Assembly: GCA_903929795.1 (NCBI GenBank)
Contig: CAIYWC010000181.1
Coordinates: forward strand, 1-64,000
Source: an uncultured Myxococcales bacterium
Lineage (GTDB): Bacteria; Myxococcota_A; UBA9042
DNA length: 64,000 nt
Reading direction: 5' to 3'
Position 1 is the first letter of the stretch. Each line of letters begins with the position of its first letter. A program made the translations under genes and the position numbers. Positions 42,975-51,845 of this stretch are shown one piece after another. Below the pieces are notes generated by a model. That model was not told the origin of the DNA, made no database searches, and worked only from the letters and a program-made list of their open reading frames with translations.

Positions 42975-44063
42975 ATGCTGCCGGTCCAGTTCAATGAGGC
43001 GCCCGTGATTTCGACCGACGATATCCTCCACGCCCGGATCCTGATTGTCGACGATCAGCCGTATAATATTGCGCTGTTGCGTATGATCCTCAAGGAGGCT
43101 GGCTACACGAACCTGGACAGCACGGTCGACCCGCGCGAGGCGCTGCCGCTGTACCTGGCGAACCGGCCGGACATCGTGCTGCTGGACTTGCAGATGCCGC
43201 ATATCGATGGCTTTGGCGTGATGGCGCAGCTCCGCGACGTCGAGGGCGACATCATCCCCGTGCTGGTGCTGACCGCCGAGACCGACCCGGAAGTACGCTA
43301 TCGGGCGCTGAAATCCGGCGCGCGCGACTTCCTGAACAAGCCTTTTGACAAGATCGAGACGCTGTCGCGCATCCGCAACCTGATCGAAGTGAACCTGCAG
43401 CACAAACGGATCCGCGCGTACAACGAGGAACTGGAGCAAAAAGTCCTGGAGCGGACCACGGAATTGCGCAACACGCAGCTGGAAATTATCCACCGGCTGG
43501 GCCACGCGGCGGAGTACAAGGACAACGAGACCGGCTACCACATCATCCGCATGAGCCTGTACTGCGGCATCATGGGCAGCGCGCTGGGGATGCAACCCGA
43601 CGAGGTCGAGACGCTGAAGCGGGCGAGCCCAATGCACGACGTGGGCAAGATCGGCATTCCGGACCGCGTGCTGCTGAAGCCCGGCAAGCTGGATCCCGAC
43701 GAGTGGACGATCATGAAGACGCACGCGGCGATTGGCGCGGATCTGCTGGCGGGATCGAATTCGCCGCTGATTCAGCTGGCGTCGATTATCGCCTTGACGC
43801 ACCACGAGAAATGGGACGGCTCCGGCTATCCGCGCGGGCTCAAGGGCTCGGCGATTCCGCTCTCCGGACGCATCTGCGCGGTCTGCGACGTTTTTGACGC
43901 GCTGACGTCCGAACGGCCGTACAAGAAAGCGTGGACCGTGGAGGACGCGATGGCCGAGCTGCATGCGGGTGCGGGCAAGCATTTTGACCCGGATTTGATC
44001 GCGGTGTTTGCCGGCATCCTCCCGCAAATCCTGGAGATTCGCGCGCAGTACCAGGAAGACTGA
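42975..44063 (+). CDS. response regulator with HD-GYP cyclic-di-GMP phosphodiesterase domain
   Basis: A 362-residue two-domain regulator. The N-terminal receiver has the acidic pair Asp26-Asp27 (LIVDDQ), phospho-acceptor Asp71 in VLLDLQMP, and Lys in NKPFD. A short coiled-coil linker leads to an HD-GYP domain with HDVGKIGIPD and HHEKWDGSGYPRGL, the complete catalytic signature of cyclic-di-GMP-degrading enzymes, then VFDALTSERPYK. Activity is expected to be switched by phosphorylation; the partner kinase is not obvious, although a hybrid kinase lies 4 kb downstream. Start ATG 42975 sits 79 bases after the kinase gene. Confidence 0.93.
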   Translation: MLPVQFNEAPVISTDDILHARILIVDDQPYNIALLRMILKEAGYTNLDSTVDPREALPLYLANRPDIVLLDLQMPHIDGFGVMAQLRDVEGDIIPVLVLTAETDPEVRYRALKSGARDFLNKPFDKIETLSRIRNLIEVNLQHKRIRAYNEELEQKVLERTTELRNTQLEIIHRLGHAAEYKDNETGYHIIRMSLYCGIMGSALGMQPDEVETLKRASPMHDVGKIGIPDRVLLKPGKLDPDEWTIMKTHAAIGADLLAGSNSPLIQLASIIALTHHEKWDGSGYPRGLKGSAIPLSGRICAVCDVFDALTSERPYKKAWTVEDAMAELHAGAGKHFDPDLIAVFAGILPQILEIRAQYQED

Positions 44064-44072
44064 GGCCTGCGG

Positions 44073-44924
44073 ATGAGCGCGCTGCTGACATTGCCCAAGC
44101 TCGATCTGGCCAGGCGCCTCGCGCGCGGGCTCGCGCTGGCGGACGTGGGCGCGGCGGTGGCGGATGTGCGCGCGCGCTGGCAGGCGGACGGCGTGCTCCA
44201 CGGCGAGCTGGTGGTGGACCTGCGCGAGGCACCGGACCCGGTGGCGGCGCTTCAGGCGATGGACGCGGCGCTGCAGTCGCCAGACCCGACGGCGCCGTGG
44301 TCGTATGCGCTGCTGGTGGCCCTGAACGGGCCGTGGCCCGAGCTGCCGGAACTGGTGCGGGATGCGGAGGTGACGTCCGTGCGCGGCGTGCTGGCGACGC
44401 TGGACGCGGATTTGGCGGCGCTGGCGCCGACATGGCAGCAGGTGCAGCAAGCCGGCTGGCTGCGGATGGTCCACGCGGAGACCGGGCCGCGGCTGAAGCA
44501 GGCGTTTTTGCTGGGTTTTGATCGGCTTGTCGGCGGCGCTGGCCTGCTGCGCGAACCGGAGCTGCTGGCGCACTTGCGCGCGCACCGGCTGCCGGTTCTG
44601 CTGTCGCCCTCGGCGCAGTTGGCGGAACACGCGGAGGCGACGTGGGCGCAGCACCCGCTGCGGCTGCTGACCGACGCGGGCGTGACGACGGTGATCGGCT
44701 CCGGTTGGCCACAGCCGGTGGCGGCGAGCCTGAGCGCCGAGCTGGAAGCCGTGTCGCGCCACCACCACTGGAAGCTGGAGCAGCTGCGGACGCTGATGAC
44801 GCGCAATGCGGAGGCGGCGGCGATCGCGCCGGAAGCGCGGTTCGGTATCGCCCGGCAAATCGAGGCGTGGCGCCACCGTCCGCACGCCGCACCGGCGGCG
44901 AAGGGCGACGGCTGGTCGCTGTAG
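44073..44924 (+). CDS. adenosine deaminase-like protein lacking most metal ligands (probable pseudoenzyme)
   Basis: A 283-residue protein whose segments align in order with adenosine/AMP deaminase landmarks. LPKLDLARRLARG corresponds to PKAELHLHLxG. RMVHAETGPRLKQAF corresponds to the HAGE motif, DRLVGGAGLL to RIGHGxxL, LLSPSAQL to CPTSN, and HPLRLLTDAGVTTVIGSGWP to the HP...DDP block. The zinc and catalytic residues are mostly gone: both His of HxH are Ala13 and Arg15, the His of GHG is Gly154, and the Asp pair is Gly211-Trp212. Only His134 of HAGE remains. About 50 residues are also missing before the HAGE region. Deaminase activity is unlikely; a binding or regulatory role is inference. It lies 9 bases after the HD-GYP gene. 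Confidence 0.7.
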   Translation: MSALLTLPKLDLARRLARGLALADVGAAVADVRARWQADGVLHGELVVDLREAPDPVAALQAMDAALQSPDPTAPWSYALLVALNGPWPELPELVRDAEVTSVRGVLATLDADLAALAPTWQQVQQAGWLRMVHAETGPRLKQAFLLGFDRLVGGAGLLREPELLAHLRAHRLPVLLSPSAQLAEHAEATWAQHPLRLLTDAGVTTVIGSGWPQPVAASLSAELEAVSRHHHWKLEQLRTLMTRNAEAAAIAPEARFGIARQIEAWRHRPHAAPAAKGDGWSL

Positions 44925-44946
44925 CCGCGCGCGGGCTTGAGGCGCC

Positions 44947-44975
44947 TTGACCCTTCTGACCGGCCGGTCCAGACT
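44947..44975 (+). promoter_or_regulatory. candidate promoter TTGACC-17-CAGACT for the CheB-CheR-PAS gene
   Basis: TTGACC (44947-44952) and CAGACT (44970-44975) are 17 bases apart, 107 bases before the GTG at 45083. Both boxes are identical to those at 35246-35274 upstream of the GH92 gene. Confidence 0.5.
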
Positions 44976-45082
44976 GGCCCGGACCGCGTCCGGACGCCGA
45001 AAATGCGCCCGCGGCAACGGAGATGACCTGAACGCTGGACGCTGACCTCCGCACGGGCGGATCGCGCGAAAAAGGCGCTACC

Positions 45083-48052
45083 GTGAGCACGCCGGGCCCA
45101 ATCCTGCCAGCCGTTGACGCAGCGAGCGCGTCGCCAGCTGCCGCAGCCAAGCCGTTTTTCGTCGTTGGCATCGGCGCTTCGGCGGGCGGCCTTGCCGCGT
45201 TGGACCAGCTGTTCTCGGCGATTGCGCGCGACACCGAGCCGGCCATGGCGTACGTGCTCGTGCAGCATCTGGCGCCGGATCACGCGAGCGTGCTGGCGAC
45301 GCTGATTCAGCGCCACACGTTTCTCCCTGTTTTTCAAGTGGAAAACGGCATGCGGGTCGAGCCAGGCCGCGTGTACATCATCCCGCCGAACAGCGATCTG
45401 GCGCTCGTCCACGGCGCCCTGCAGGTGTTGCAGCCCGCCGTGGCGCACGGCCGCCGCTTGCCGATTGACGCGTTTCTGCGGACGCTTGCGACCGATTGCG
45501 GCGAGCGCGCGATCGCCGTCATTCTCTCCGGCACCGGCAGCGACGGTTCGCTGGGCGTGCGCGCCATCAAGGCCGCGGGCGGCATGGTCCTGGTGCAGGA
45601 CCCGGAGTCGGCGGAATACGACGGCATGCCGCGCAACGCGCTGGCCACCGGGCTGGTGGACTTGATCGCCACGCCGGAGCAGATGCCGGGCGCGCTGGCC
45701 GCGTACGCGACGCACTTTGCCGAGTCGGAGAAGCGCCTCGACAGCGCGGCCCATCGGCCGCTGCCCACGGCGCTCGCGTCGGTTTTCGCGCTGCTGCGGG
45801 CGCGGACCGGCCACGATTTTTCGCAGTACAAGAAGCGCACGATTCTCCGGCGCATCGAGCGGCGCATGGTTGTTCAGCAGATCGCCGATCTGCCCGCATA
45901 CGCGCACTTTCTGGAAGCCAACGCCACCGAGGTCGGCGCGCTCTTTCGCGACTTGCTCATCGGCGTGACCGGTTTTTTTCGTGATCCCGAGGCGTTTCAC
46001 GCGCTGGAATCCGCGCTTGGGCCGCTGCTGTTCAAGACGCGCGCGGCGGATGCGACCATCCGTGTCTGGGTGCCGGGCTGCTCGACCGGCGAGGAGGCGT
46101 ATTCCCTGGCGATCCTGCTGCAAGAGCAGCTCGAGGCAGCGAAGCGCCCGATTCGCGTACAGATTTTCGCGACCGACATTGATGCAGGCGCGATCGAGCG
46201 GGCGCGAACCGGCGTGTATTCCGCGGCCGCCGTGGCTGACCTGACACCAGAGCGCCGGGCGCGATTCTTCGCTCCGCACGATGACGGAACGCAGTTTCGC
46301 GTCGCCAAATTTCTCCGCGAAATGCTGGTGTTTTCAGAACAGGACATCATCCGCGACCCGCCCTTTTCCCGTCTGGACTTGATCAGCTGCCGCAATTTGC
46401 TGATTTATCTCGGCCCCGAGCTGCAGCGCAAGGTCATCCCGTTGTTCCACTACGCGCTCAATCCGGGCGGGCTTCTCTTGCTGGGCACGTCCGAAAGTGT
46501 CGGACATTTCAGCGATTTTTTCGCGCTCATCGACCCCAAGGCCAAGCTGTATGCGCGCAGGGGCGACATGACCGCCAACGCGCGGCGCAACGGCGGGCTC
46601 TTGCTGCCCACCCTTTCCCTGCCAGTCGAGGCCGTCAGGACTTCGGACAAGGTACAACGCATGCCAAAAATTCCGCTGCGCGAACTGACTGAACGGACGC
46701 TCTTGGCGCACCACACGCCGGCCGCCGTGCTGGTTCAGGCCAACGGCGACATCTTGTTTGTCCATGGCCGGACCGGGCGCTATCTGGAGCCGGCGCCGGG
46801 CGAGTCCAACCTGAACGTGCTGAAAATGGCGCGGGAAGGGCTGACCCACGAGCTGCACCTGGCGCTGCATCAGGCCATCGCGACCGGCAAAACGGTGCAC
46901 TGCGCCGGGCTGCGGTGTCGGAGCAACGACGGGGTCGCGCGGCTGGACCTGACGATTCGCGTTGTGCCGACCGAGGGTGACGCGGTGTTTTACCTCGTCG
47001 TGATGGAAGAGCCGCGCGCGCCGCAGGAAATCCGCATCGGGCTGCAGGAAGCGCTGGAAGGCCAGGCGACGGAAGGTGCCCACATTGCCCGGCTCAAGCG
47101 CGATTTGCAGACGCAGGCGGACTCGCTGCGCGCGATCACCGACGACCTGGAGAGCTCCAACGAGGAACTCCGGGCGGCCAACGAGGAGCTGCAATCGGTC
47201 AACGAGGAACTGCAGTCGACAAACGAGGAGCTGGAGACGTCCAAAGAGGAGCTGCAGGCGGTCAACGAGGAGCTCGCGAACGTGAACGCCGAGCTGCAGC
47301 AGCGCGTGACGGAGCTGTCGCGGGCCAACAGCGACATGAACAACCTGATGGCCGCGACGGGCGTGGGGACAATTTTTCTGGACCCCGATCTGCGGATCCA
47401 GCGCTTTACGCCGGCGGTCACCGCGGTGATCAACCTCATCGCGACGGACGTGGGACGGCCGGTGGGGCAAATTGTCTCCAATTTGCTCGGTTATGACACG
47501 CTTGTGGCAGACGTCCGCGCCGTGCTGGCTACGCTTGCGCCGCAAGAGCACGAGGTGCGCTCGGCGACCGCATGGTATTTGCTGCGGATACGGCCGTACC
47601 GGACGCCGGCCAACGTGATCGAGGGCGCCGTGCTGACGTTTACCGACATCACCGCGCTCAAGCGTTCGCAAGAGGCGATGCGCCGGCTGGCGGTCGTGGT
47701 GCACGACTCGCGCGATGCTATCTTGGTGCAGGATTTGGCCGGGCAGATTCTGGCGTGGAATGGCGCGGCGGAGCGAGAATATGGCTGGACAGAGGCAGAG
47801 GCGCTGGCGAAAAATATGAGTGAATTCATGCCATTGACGGCACAACCGCGGGCGCGCGACGCGGTCGAGCGGCTGCGCGCGGGCGAAGTGCTCGGGGAGC
47901 AGACCTCGCAGCGGATCGCCAAGGATGGCCGGGTGTTGGACATTGAGCTGACCGCGACAGCGCTGGTCACAGAATCGGGGGCCGTGTACGCGATTTCAAC
48001 CACGGAGAGGGTCGCCCATGACGGACCAGGAAGACGAGTCATCCCGGGGTGA
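45083..48052 (+). CDS. CheB-CheR fusion with coiled coil and PAS domains
   Basis: A 989-residue signalling protein. The N-terminal CheB methylesterase domain has GASAGG (Ser33), an HLAPDH His and GTGSDG Asp, and there is no receiver domain. The CheR methyltransferase domain has YKKRTILRRIERRM, GVTGFFRDPEAF and the SAM-binding VPGCSTGEEAYS. Then comes a striking heptad stretch of NEEL repeats (about 690-745) and two PAS domains (about 750-980). No kinase domain is present. Such fusions usually pair with histidine kinases. Here the last 35 bases overlap the start of a PAS hybrid kinase gene. The GTG start follows AAGGCG. Confidence 0.9.
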   Translation: MSTPGPILPAVDAASASPAAAAKPFFVVGIGASAGGLAALDQLFSAIARDTEPAMAYVLVQHLAPDHASVLATLIQRHTFLPVFQVENGMRVEPGRVYIIPPNSDLALVHGALQVLQPAVAHGRRLPIDAFLRTLATDCGERAIAVILSGTGSDGSLGVRAIKAAGGMVLVQDPESAEYDGMPRNALATGLVDLIATPEQMPGALAAYATHFAESEKRLDSAAHRPLPTALASVFALLRARTGHDFSQYKKRTILRRIERRMVVQQIADLPAYAHFLEANATEVGALFRDLLIGVTGFFRDPEAFHALESALGPLLFKTRAADATIRVWVPGCSTGEEAYSLAILLQEQLEAAKRPIRVQIFATDIDAGAIERARTGVYSAAAVADLTPERRARFFAPHDDGTQFRVAKFLREMLVFSEQDIIRDPPFSRLDLISCRNLLIYLGPELQRKVIPLFHYALNPGGLLLLGTSESVGHFSDFFALIDPKAKLYARRGDMTANARRNGGLLLPTLSLPVEAVRTSDKVQRMPKIPLRELTERTLLAHHTPAAVLVQANGDILFVHGRTGRYLEPAPGESNLNVLKMAREGLTHELHLALHQAIATGKTVHCAGLRCRSNDGVARLDLTIRVVPTEGDAVFYLVVMEEPRAPQEIRIGLQEALEGQATEGAHIARLKRDLQTQADSLRAITDDLESSNEELRAANEELQSVNEELQSTNEELETSKEELQAVNEELANVNAELQQRVTELSRANSDMNNLMAATGVGTIFLDPDLRIQRFTPAVTAVINLIATDVGRPVGQIVSNLLGYDTLVADVRAVLATLAPQEHEVRSATAWYLLRIRPYRTPANVIEGAVLTFTDITALKRSQEAMRRLAVVVHDSRDAILVQDLAGQILAWNGAAEREYGWTEAEALAKNMSEFMPLTAQPRARDAVERLRAGEVLGEQTSQRIAKDGRVLDIELTATALVTESGAVYAISTTERVAHDGPGRRVIPG

Positions 48053-50222
48053 GAAGCTGCGCAAGCGCGCGGAATATCTCGCGGACAAGGCACTTCACGG
48101 CGCGCGCTGGATTCCGCCCGACGTGGCCATGGACGCGCTGACCCATGAACTGAACGTCCACCACATCGAGCTGGAGCTGCAAAACGACGAGCTGCGGAGC
48201 GCGCAGGTCGATCTGGAAACGTCGCGTTCCCGCTATTTTGCCCTGTTCGAGCTGGCGCCGGTGGGCTATTGCACGCTGGACAGCCACGGGCGGATCGCGG
48301 AGGCGAACAACCAACTGGCGAAGTTGCTGGGCGTGCCGCAAACGGAGCTGCTGGGCAAGCCGCTGACGGCGTTCATCGATGCGGCGGACCAGGACGCGTA
48401 TTACCTGCGCGCCAAAGTGGCCGCGCGGCTGGAGCCCGTGGGTCTGGAACTGCGGATGCTGCGCCGCGAGCAGCCGGCTTTCTGGGCCTGGCTGGACAGC
48501 CGCACGGTGGCCGACGGCGAGGACGGCCGGGTAGAGCTCTTGGCGATCAATGACATCGACGCGCTCAAGCACGCAGAAGCGGTCCTCGAGCGGCGCGTCG
48601 CGGAACGCACATCGGAGCTGGAGCGCGCACAGCAAGCGCAGCGCGATGAGATCGCGCGGCGCAAGGCCTCCGAGCTGCAGCTGGCGCAGAGCGAGAGCCA
48701 GCTGCGGGCGATCCTGGACGGCGCGGCGGCGGGCATCGTGGCGACGGACCAGACCGGGACGTTGAAGCTGTTCAACCGCGCGGCGGAGGGGATTTTTGGC
48801 TGGAAAGCCGAGGAGGTCATCGGCCAGGATGTCAGCTTGCTACTGGCGCACGAGGCCCGCGCCGCCCACCTGGCCGGCGTGGCGCGCTACATCGAGACGG
48901 GCGAGCGCAAGGACGATCCCGCGCCGCGCAGGGCCCGCGCCGCGCGCAAGGACGGCACAACGTTCCCCATCGAGGTCAGCGTCAGCGAGGTGAAGACCGA
49001 GGCGTCGGTCGGCTTTACCGGCATCATCCGCGACCTGACGCAGCGCCAGCTGCTCGAGGAACAGCTGCGACAGGCGCAAAAGATGGAGGCGATCGCCCGG
49101 CTGGCAAGCGGAATTTCCCATGATTTCAATAATTTGCTGATGGGAATCATCGGCTGCACCCACGCGGTGCGGGATTTGCTGCCGGCGAACCACATCGCGC
49201 TGGGGCCGCTGGATGAGATCAAGGGCGCGGCGCAGCACGGCGCAACGCTGACCCGGCAGCTGCTGAGCTATGGCCGCCAGCAGTCGCGCCAGTTTGAGCC
49301 GATGCCCGTGAACGACACCGTGCGCACCATCGCGAGTTTGTTGAAAAAGGTGCTCGGCGAGGACATCCAGCTGGAGGTCGAGCTGTGCGCCGCGCCGGCG
49401 GTGATTCTGGGCGATCCGGTCGCGCTGGAGCAGGTGCTCATGAACCTGGCCATCAACGCCCGCGACGCGATGAAGGACGGCGGACGGCTGCGGCTGGCGA
49501 CACGCGAGGTCGTGCGCGCGACGGTGACGCACACGCGGTCGGGACCGCTGGCGCCGGGCAGCTACGTGGAGCTGGTCGTGGAGGATTCCGGCACGGGCAT
49601 GGCGCCCGAGGCGCTGGAGCACCTGTTCGAGCCATTTTTCACGACCAAGCCGCCGGGGGAAGGCACTGGGCTGGGGCTGTACAGCGTCTACGGCATCGTC
49701 GAGCAGCTGGCAGGTGGGCTGGACGTCGCGAGCGAGCTGGGCCGCGGCACGCGTTTCACGCTCCTGCTGCCCAGCCACGCGCAGACCGCCGTGGTGCGCG
49801 CACCGCAGGCGCCGCGTCCCGCCGAAGTCACCCAGCGCGCCAAGCCTGGACCACGCCGGACGGTGCTGGTGGTCGAGGACGAGTACCTCATCCGGTTCGC
49901 GGTCAAGCACATGCTCAACCCCGCGGAATTCGAACTGTTGATGGCCGTGGACTTTGCCGATGCCCAGCGCGTGGCCCAGGAGCACGCGGGGGCGATCGAC
50001 GTGCTGCTGACCGACATCGTGCTGCCGGCGGGCAGTGGTGGCGCGTTGGCGGAGTGGCTGCGCACGCTGCGGCCGGACGTCCACGTCGTGTTCATGTCCG
50101 CCTATCCGGCGTCCATGCTCATCGAACAGCGGCGCATTCCGCCGGGCACGACAAGCCTGCAAAAGCCGTTCGACGAGACGCAGCTCCGCCAGGCGCTCCG
50201 CTCCGGCGAGACGTTGCACTGA
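48018..50222 (+). CDS. PAS-domain hybrid histidine kinase with C-terminal receiver
   Basis: A 734-residue cytoplasmic sensor kinase. A helical N terminus, PAS at about 70-180, coiled coil, second PAS at about 225-350. Then the H-box with His368 (GISHDFNNLLMGIIG), N-box NLAINARDAM, G boxes EDSGTGMAPE and GTGLGLYSVYG. A C-terminal receiver has phospho-acceptor Asp666 (LLTDIVLP) and conserved Lys in LQKPFDE. There are no membrane segments, so the signal is probably intracellular or comes from the CheB-CheR-PAS partner, whose gene it overlaps by 35 bases. No output domain; phosphate likely passes to another regulator. Confidence 0.93.
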   Translation: MTDQEDESSRGEKLRKRAEYLADKALHGARWIPPDVAMDALTHELNVHHIELELQNDELRSAQVDLETSRSRYFALFELAPVGYCTLDSHGRIAEANNQLAKLLGVPQTELLGKPLTAFIDAADQDAYYLRAKVAARLEPVGLELRMLRREQPAFWAWLDSRTVADGEDGRVELLAINDIDALKHAEAVLERRVAERTSELERAQQAQRDEIARRKASELQLAQSESQLRAILDGAAAGIVATDQTGTLKLFNRAAEGIFGWKAEEVIGQDVSLLLAHEARAAHLAGVARYIETGERKDDPAPRRARAARKDGTTFPIEVSVSEVKTEASVGFTGIIRDLTQRQLLEEQLRQAQKMEAIARLASGISHDFNNLLMGIIGCTHAVRDLLPANHIALGPLDEIKGAAQHGATLTRQLLSYGRQQSRQFEPMPVNDTVRTIASLLKKVLGEDIQLEVELCAAPAVILGDPVALEQVLMNLAINARDAMKDGGRLRLATREVVRATVTHTRSGPLAPGSYVELVVEDSGTGMAPEALEHLFEPFFTTKPPGEGTGLGLYSVYGIVEQLAGGLDVASELGRGTRFTLLLPSHAQTAVVRAPQAPRPAEVTQRAKPGPRRTVLVVEDEYLIRFAVKHMLNPAEFELLMAVDFADAQRVAQEHAGAIDVLLTDIVLPAGSGGALAEWLRTLRPDVHVVFMSAYPASMLIEQRRIPPGTTSLQKPFDETQLRQALRSGETLH

Positions 50223-50286
50223 CCGGCGGGTCGGCCGCCCGCGCACCCGCAAGCCCGCGCGCAGGCGTGAACAATCGCGCCGCCCG

Positions 50287-50315
50287 TTGACGCCGCCTCG
50301 CGTGCCGTGCAGAGT
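50287..50315 (+). promoter_or_regulatory. candidate promoter TTGACG-17-CAGAGT for the hydroxylase gene
   Basis: TTGACG (50287-50292) and CAGAGT (50310-50315) are 17 bases apart, 60 bases before ATG 50376. This is a one-base variant of the CAGACT box seen elsewhere in the window. Confidence 0.45.
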
Positions 50316-50375
50316 GCCTGTCAGCCGTCCCGCCCTTCGCGACGGCCGCCTCCATCACCACGTGCAGGTCCGTCG

Positions 50376-51068
50376 ATGTTCTTTCTCGCGCCGCATCCTC
50401 ACCTCGCCAAGCCCCGCCGCGGCAGCCCGCGGATGTTTCGCATCGATTGGGTGGAAACCTACTTTTCGCGCGTCAAATGGTGGCATGTGCCGCTGATCTG
50501 GACGCCGGTGGCGATCCTGTGCGTGCGCGACACGCTGCTGCAGCCGGAGTCGACCGTCGGCCTGACCGCGGGCGTCGTTGCCGCTGGCATCGCGGCGTGG
50601 ACCCTGCTGGAGTACGTCCTGCACCGCTACCTGTTCCATTTCGCGCCCAACCCGGCCAAGACCTGGCAGGTCGATCTGCACTGGCTGATTCACGGAATTC
50701 ACCATGATTATCCGTGGGATCCGGATCGCTTGGTGATGCCACCGTTCGCCACGCTCGTGCTGTCGCTGCTGCTGTGGCCGCTGTTCCGCGCGGTCGGCGG
50801 CCCGGTGTACGGAACGACATTTTATGCTGGAGTTCTGCTGGGTTACATGACATACGACCTGCTGCACTACTACGTGCACCACGCCGTGCCGACGACCGCG
50901 GTGGGACGCTGGCTGCGGCGTTACCACCTGCTGCACCATTTCGCCTCGCCGGAGTTGCGGTACGGCATCACGACGCCGCTGTGGGACCTGGTTTTTGGCA
51001 CCGCGCCGCGGGACAAGGCTGCGGGCCTGGACGACGCCGGCGTGTCTGCGCTGGAAGACAGCCACTGA
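50376..51068 (+). CDS. fatty acid hydroxylase-family membrane protein
   Basis: A 230-residue di-iron membrane hydroxylase of the sterol desaturase/fatty acid hydroxylase superfamily. His clusters EYVLHRYLFH, HWLIHGIHHDYP, DLLHYYVHH and YHLLHHF are arranged like those of fatty-acid 2-hydroxylases (Scs7/FA2H), with about four hydrophobic segments. It probably hydroxylates acyl chains of a membrane lipid; bacterial sphingolipid or lipid A acyl chains are possibilities. Start ATG 50376 was chosen for position after the promoter motif; a second ATG at MFRIDW is possible. No close metabolic partner is encoded nearby. Confidence 0.85.
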   Translation: MFFLAPHPHLAKPRRGSPRMFRIDWVETYFSRVKWWHVPLIWTPVAILCVRDTLLQPESTVGLTAGVVAAGIAAWTLLEYVLHRYLFHFAPNPAKTWQVDLHWLIHGIHHDYPWDPDRLVMPPFATLVLSLLLWPLFRAVGGPVYGTTFYAGVLLGYMTYDLLHYYVHHAVPTTAVGRWLRRYHLLHHFASPELRYGITTPLWDLVFGTAPRDKAAGLDDAGVSALEDSH

Positions 51069-51161
51069 CCGCGCCATTGCGCCAGAAAACTTGCCGACCC
51101 GCCGGTTAGTCCGATGATGGTCCCGCGCGCGCTGCCCCTGCTGCTGCCGCGCGGAGGTTTC

Positions 51162-51845
51162 ATGCTGGACGTTCCCATTGTCGATACCGCCTATGACGCG
51201 CTGCCGGTCTTTCCGCTGCCGAATTTCGTCATCTTTCCGCAGACCATGACGCGCCTGCACATCTTTGAGCCGCGCTACCGGCTGATGGCGGCGGAAGCGC
51301 TCGCGACGCAGCGGCTGATCGTGCTCGTGGGGTTGAAGCCGGGCTGGGAGGCGGATTATTACGGCTCGCCGCCGGTGCATGAGATCGGCTCGCTGTGCAA
51401 GATCGTCAACGAGGAGCGCCTGGAGGACGGCCGGTACAACCTGTTCGTGCACTGCCTGGCGCGCGTAGAACTGACGACGCTGCATCGGCTTTTGCCGTAT
51501 CGCACCGCAAGCGTGGCTGTGCGCCCGGACCTGCCGGCGGACGCGGAGCGCGTGGCGGAAGCTGCGGATCGGCTGCTGTCCGTCGTACGCGGGCTGATGG
51601 TCAAGCTGGGCGAAAACGCGACGCTGCTGGCCAACGTGCTGGCCTCGACCAAGAAGCCGGTGATCCTGGTGAATCGCCTGGCCGCTGCGCTGGTGCCGGA
51701 CCCGGCGGATCGCCAGGCGCTGCTGGAGCTGACCGACCCGGTGGCGCGCGCGGAGAAGCTGTGCGACCTGGCCGGCGATTTGCTGCTGAATTCCGAGCAG
51801 CCGGCGATGTCGCTTGGCTCAGTCGACCTGTCGATGGTGAACTGA
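51162..51845 (+). CDS. LON substrate-binding domain protein
   Basis: A 227-residue protein made only of the LON N-terminal (substrate-recognition) domain, as in stand-alone bacterial LON-domain proteins, without ATPase or protease. The family blocks are LPVFPLPNFVIFPQTMTRLHIFEPRYRLMAAEAL at the start and GSLCKIVNEERLEDGRYNLFVHCLARV in the middle. The C-terminal half is a helical bundle. It probably binds unfolded or specific protein segments; the role is unknown. ATG 51162 has GGAGG five bases upstream, which excludes the longer frame from 51114. Its stop codon is the left border of repeat copy B. Confidence 0.88.
   Translation: MLDVPIVDTAYDALPVFPLPNFVIFPQTMTRLHIFEPRYRLMAAEALATQRLIVLVGLKPGWEADYYGSPPVHEIGSLCKIVNEERLEDGRYNLFVHCLARVELTTLHRLLPYRTASVAVRPDLPADAERVAEAADRLLSVVRGLMVKLGENATLLANVLASTKKPVILVNRLAAALVPDPADRQALLELTDPVARAEKLCDLAGDLLLNSEQPAMSLGSVDLSMVN

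Noticed and set aside
44937-45060. Possible inverted copy of the hairpin element upstream of the CheB-CheR-PAS gene
   Set aside because: The GGGCGCATTTTCGGCG match on the minus strand is short, and the region is better explained by the TTGACC-17-CAGACT motif.
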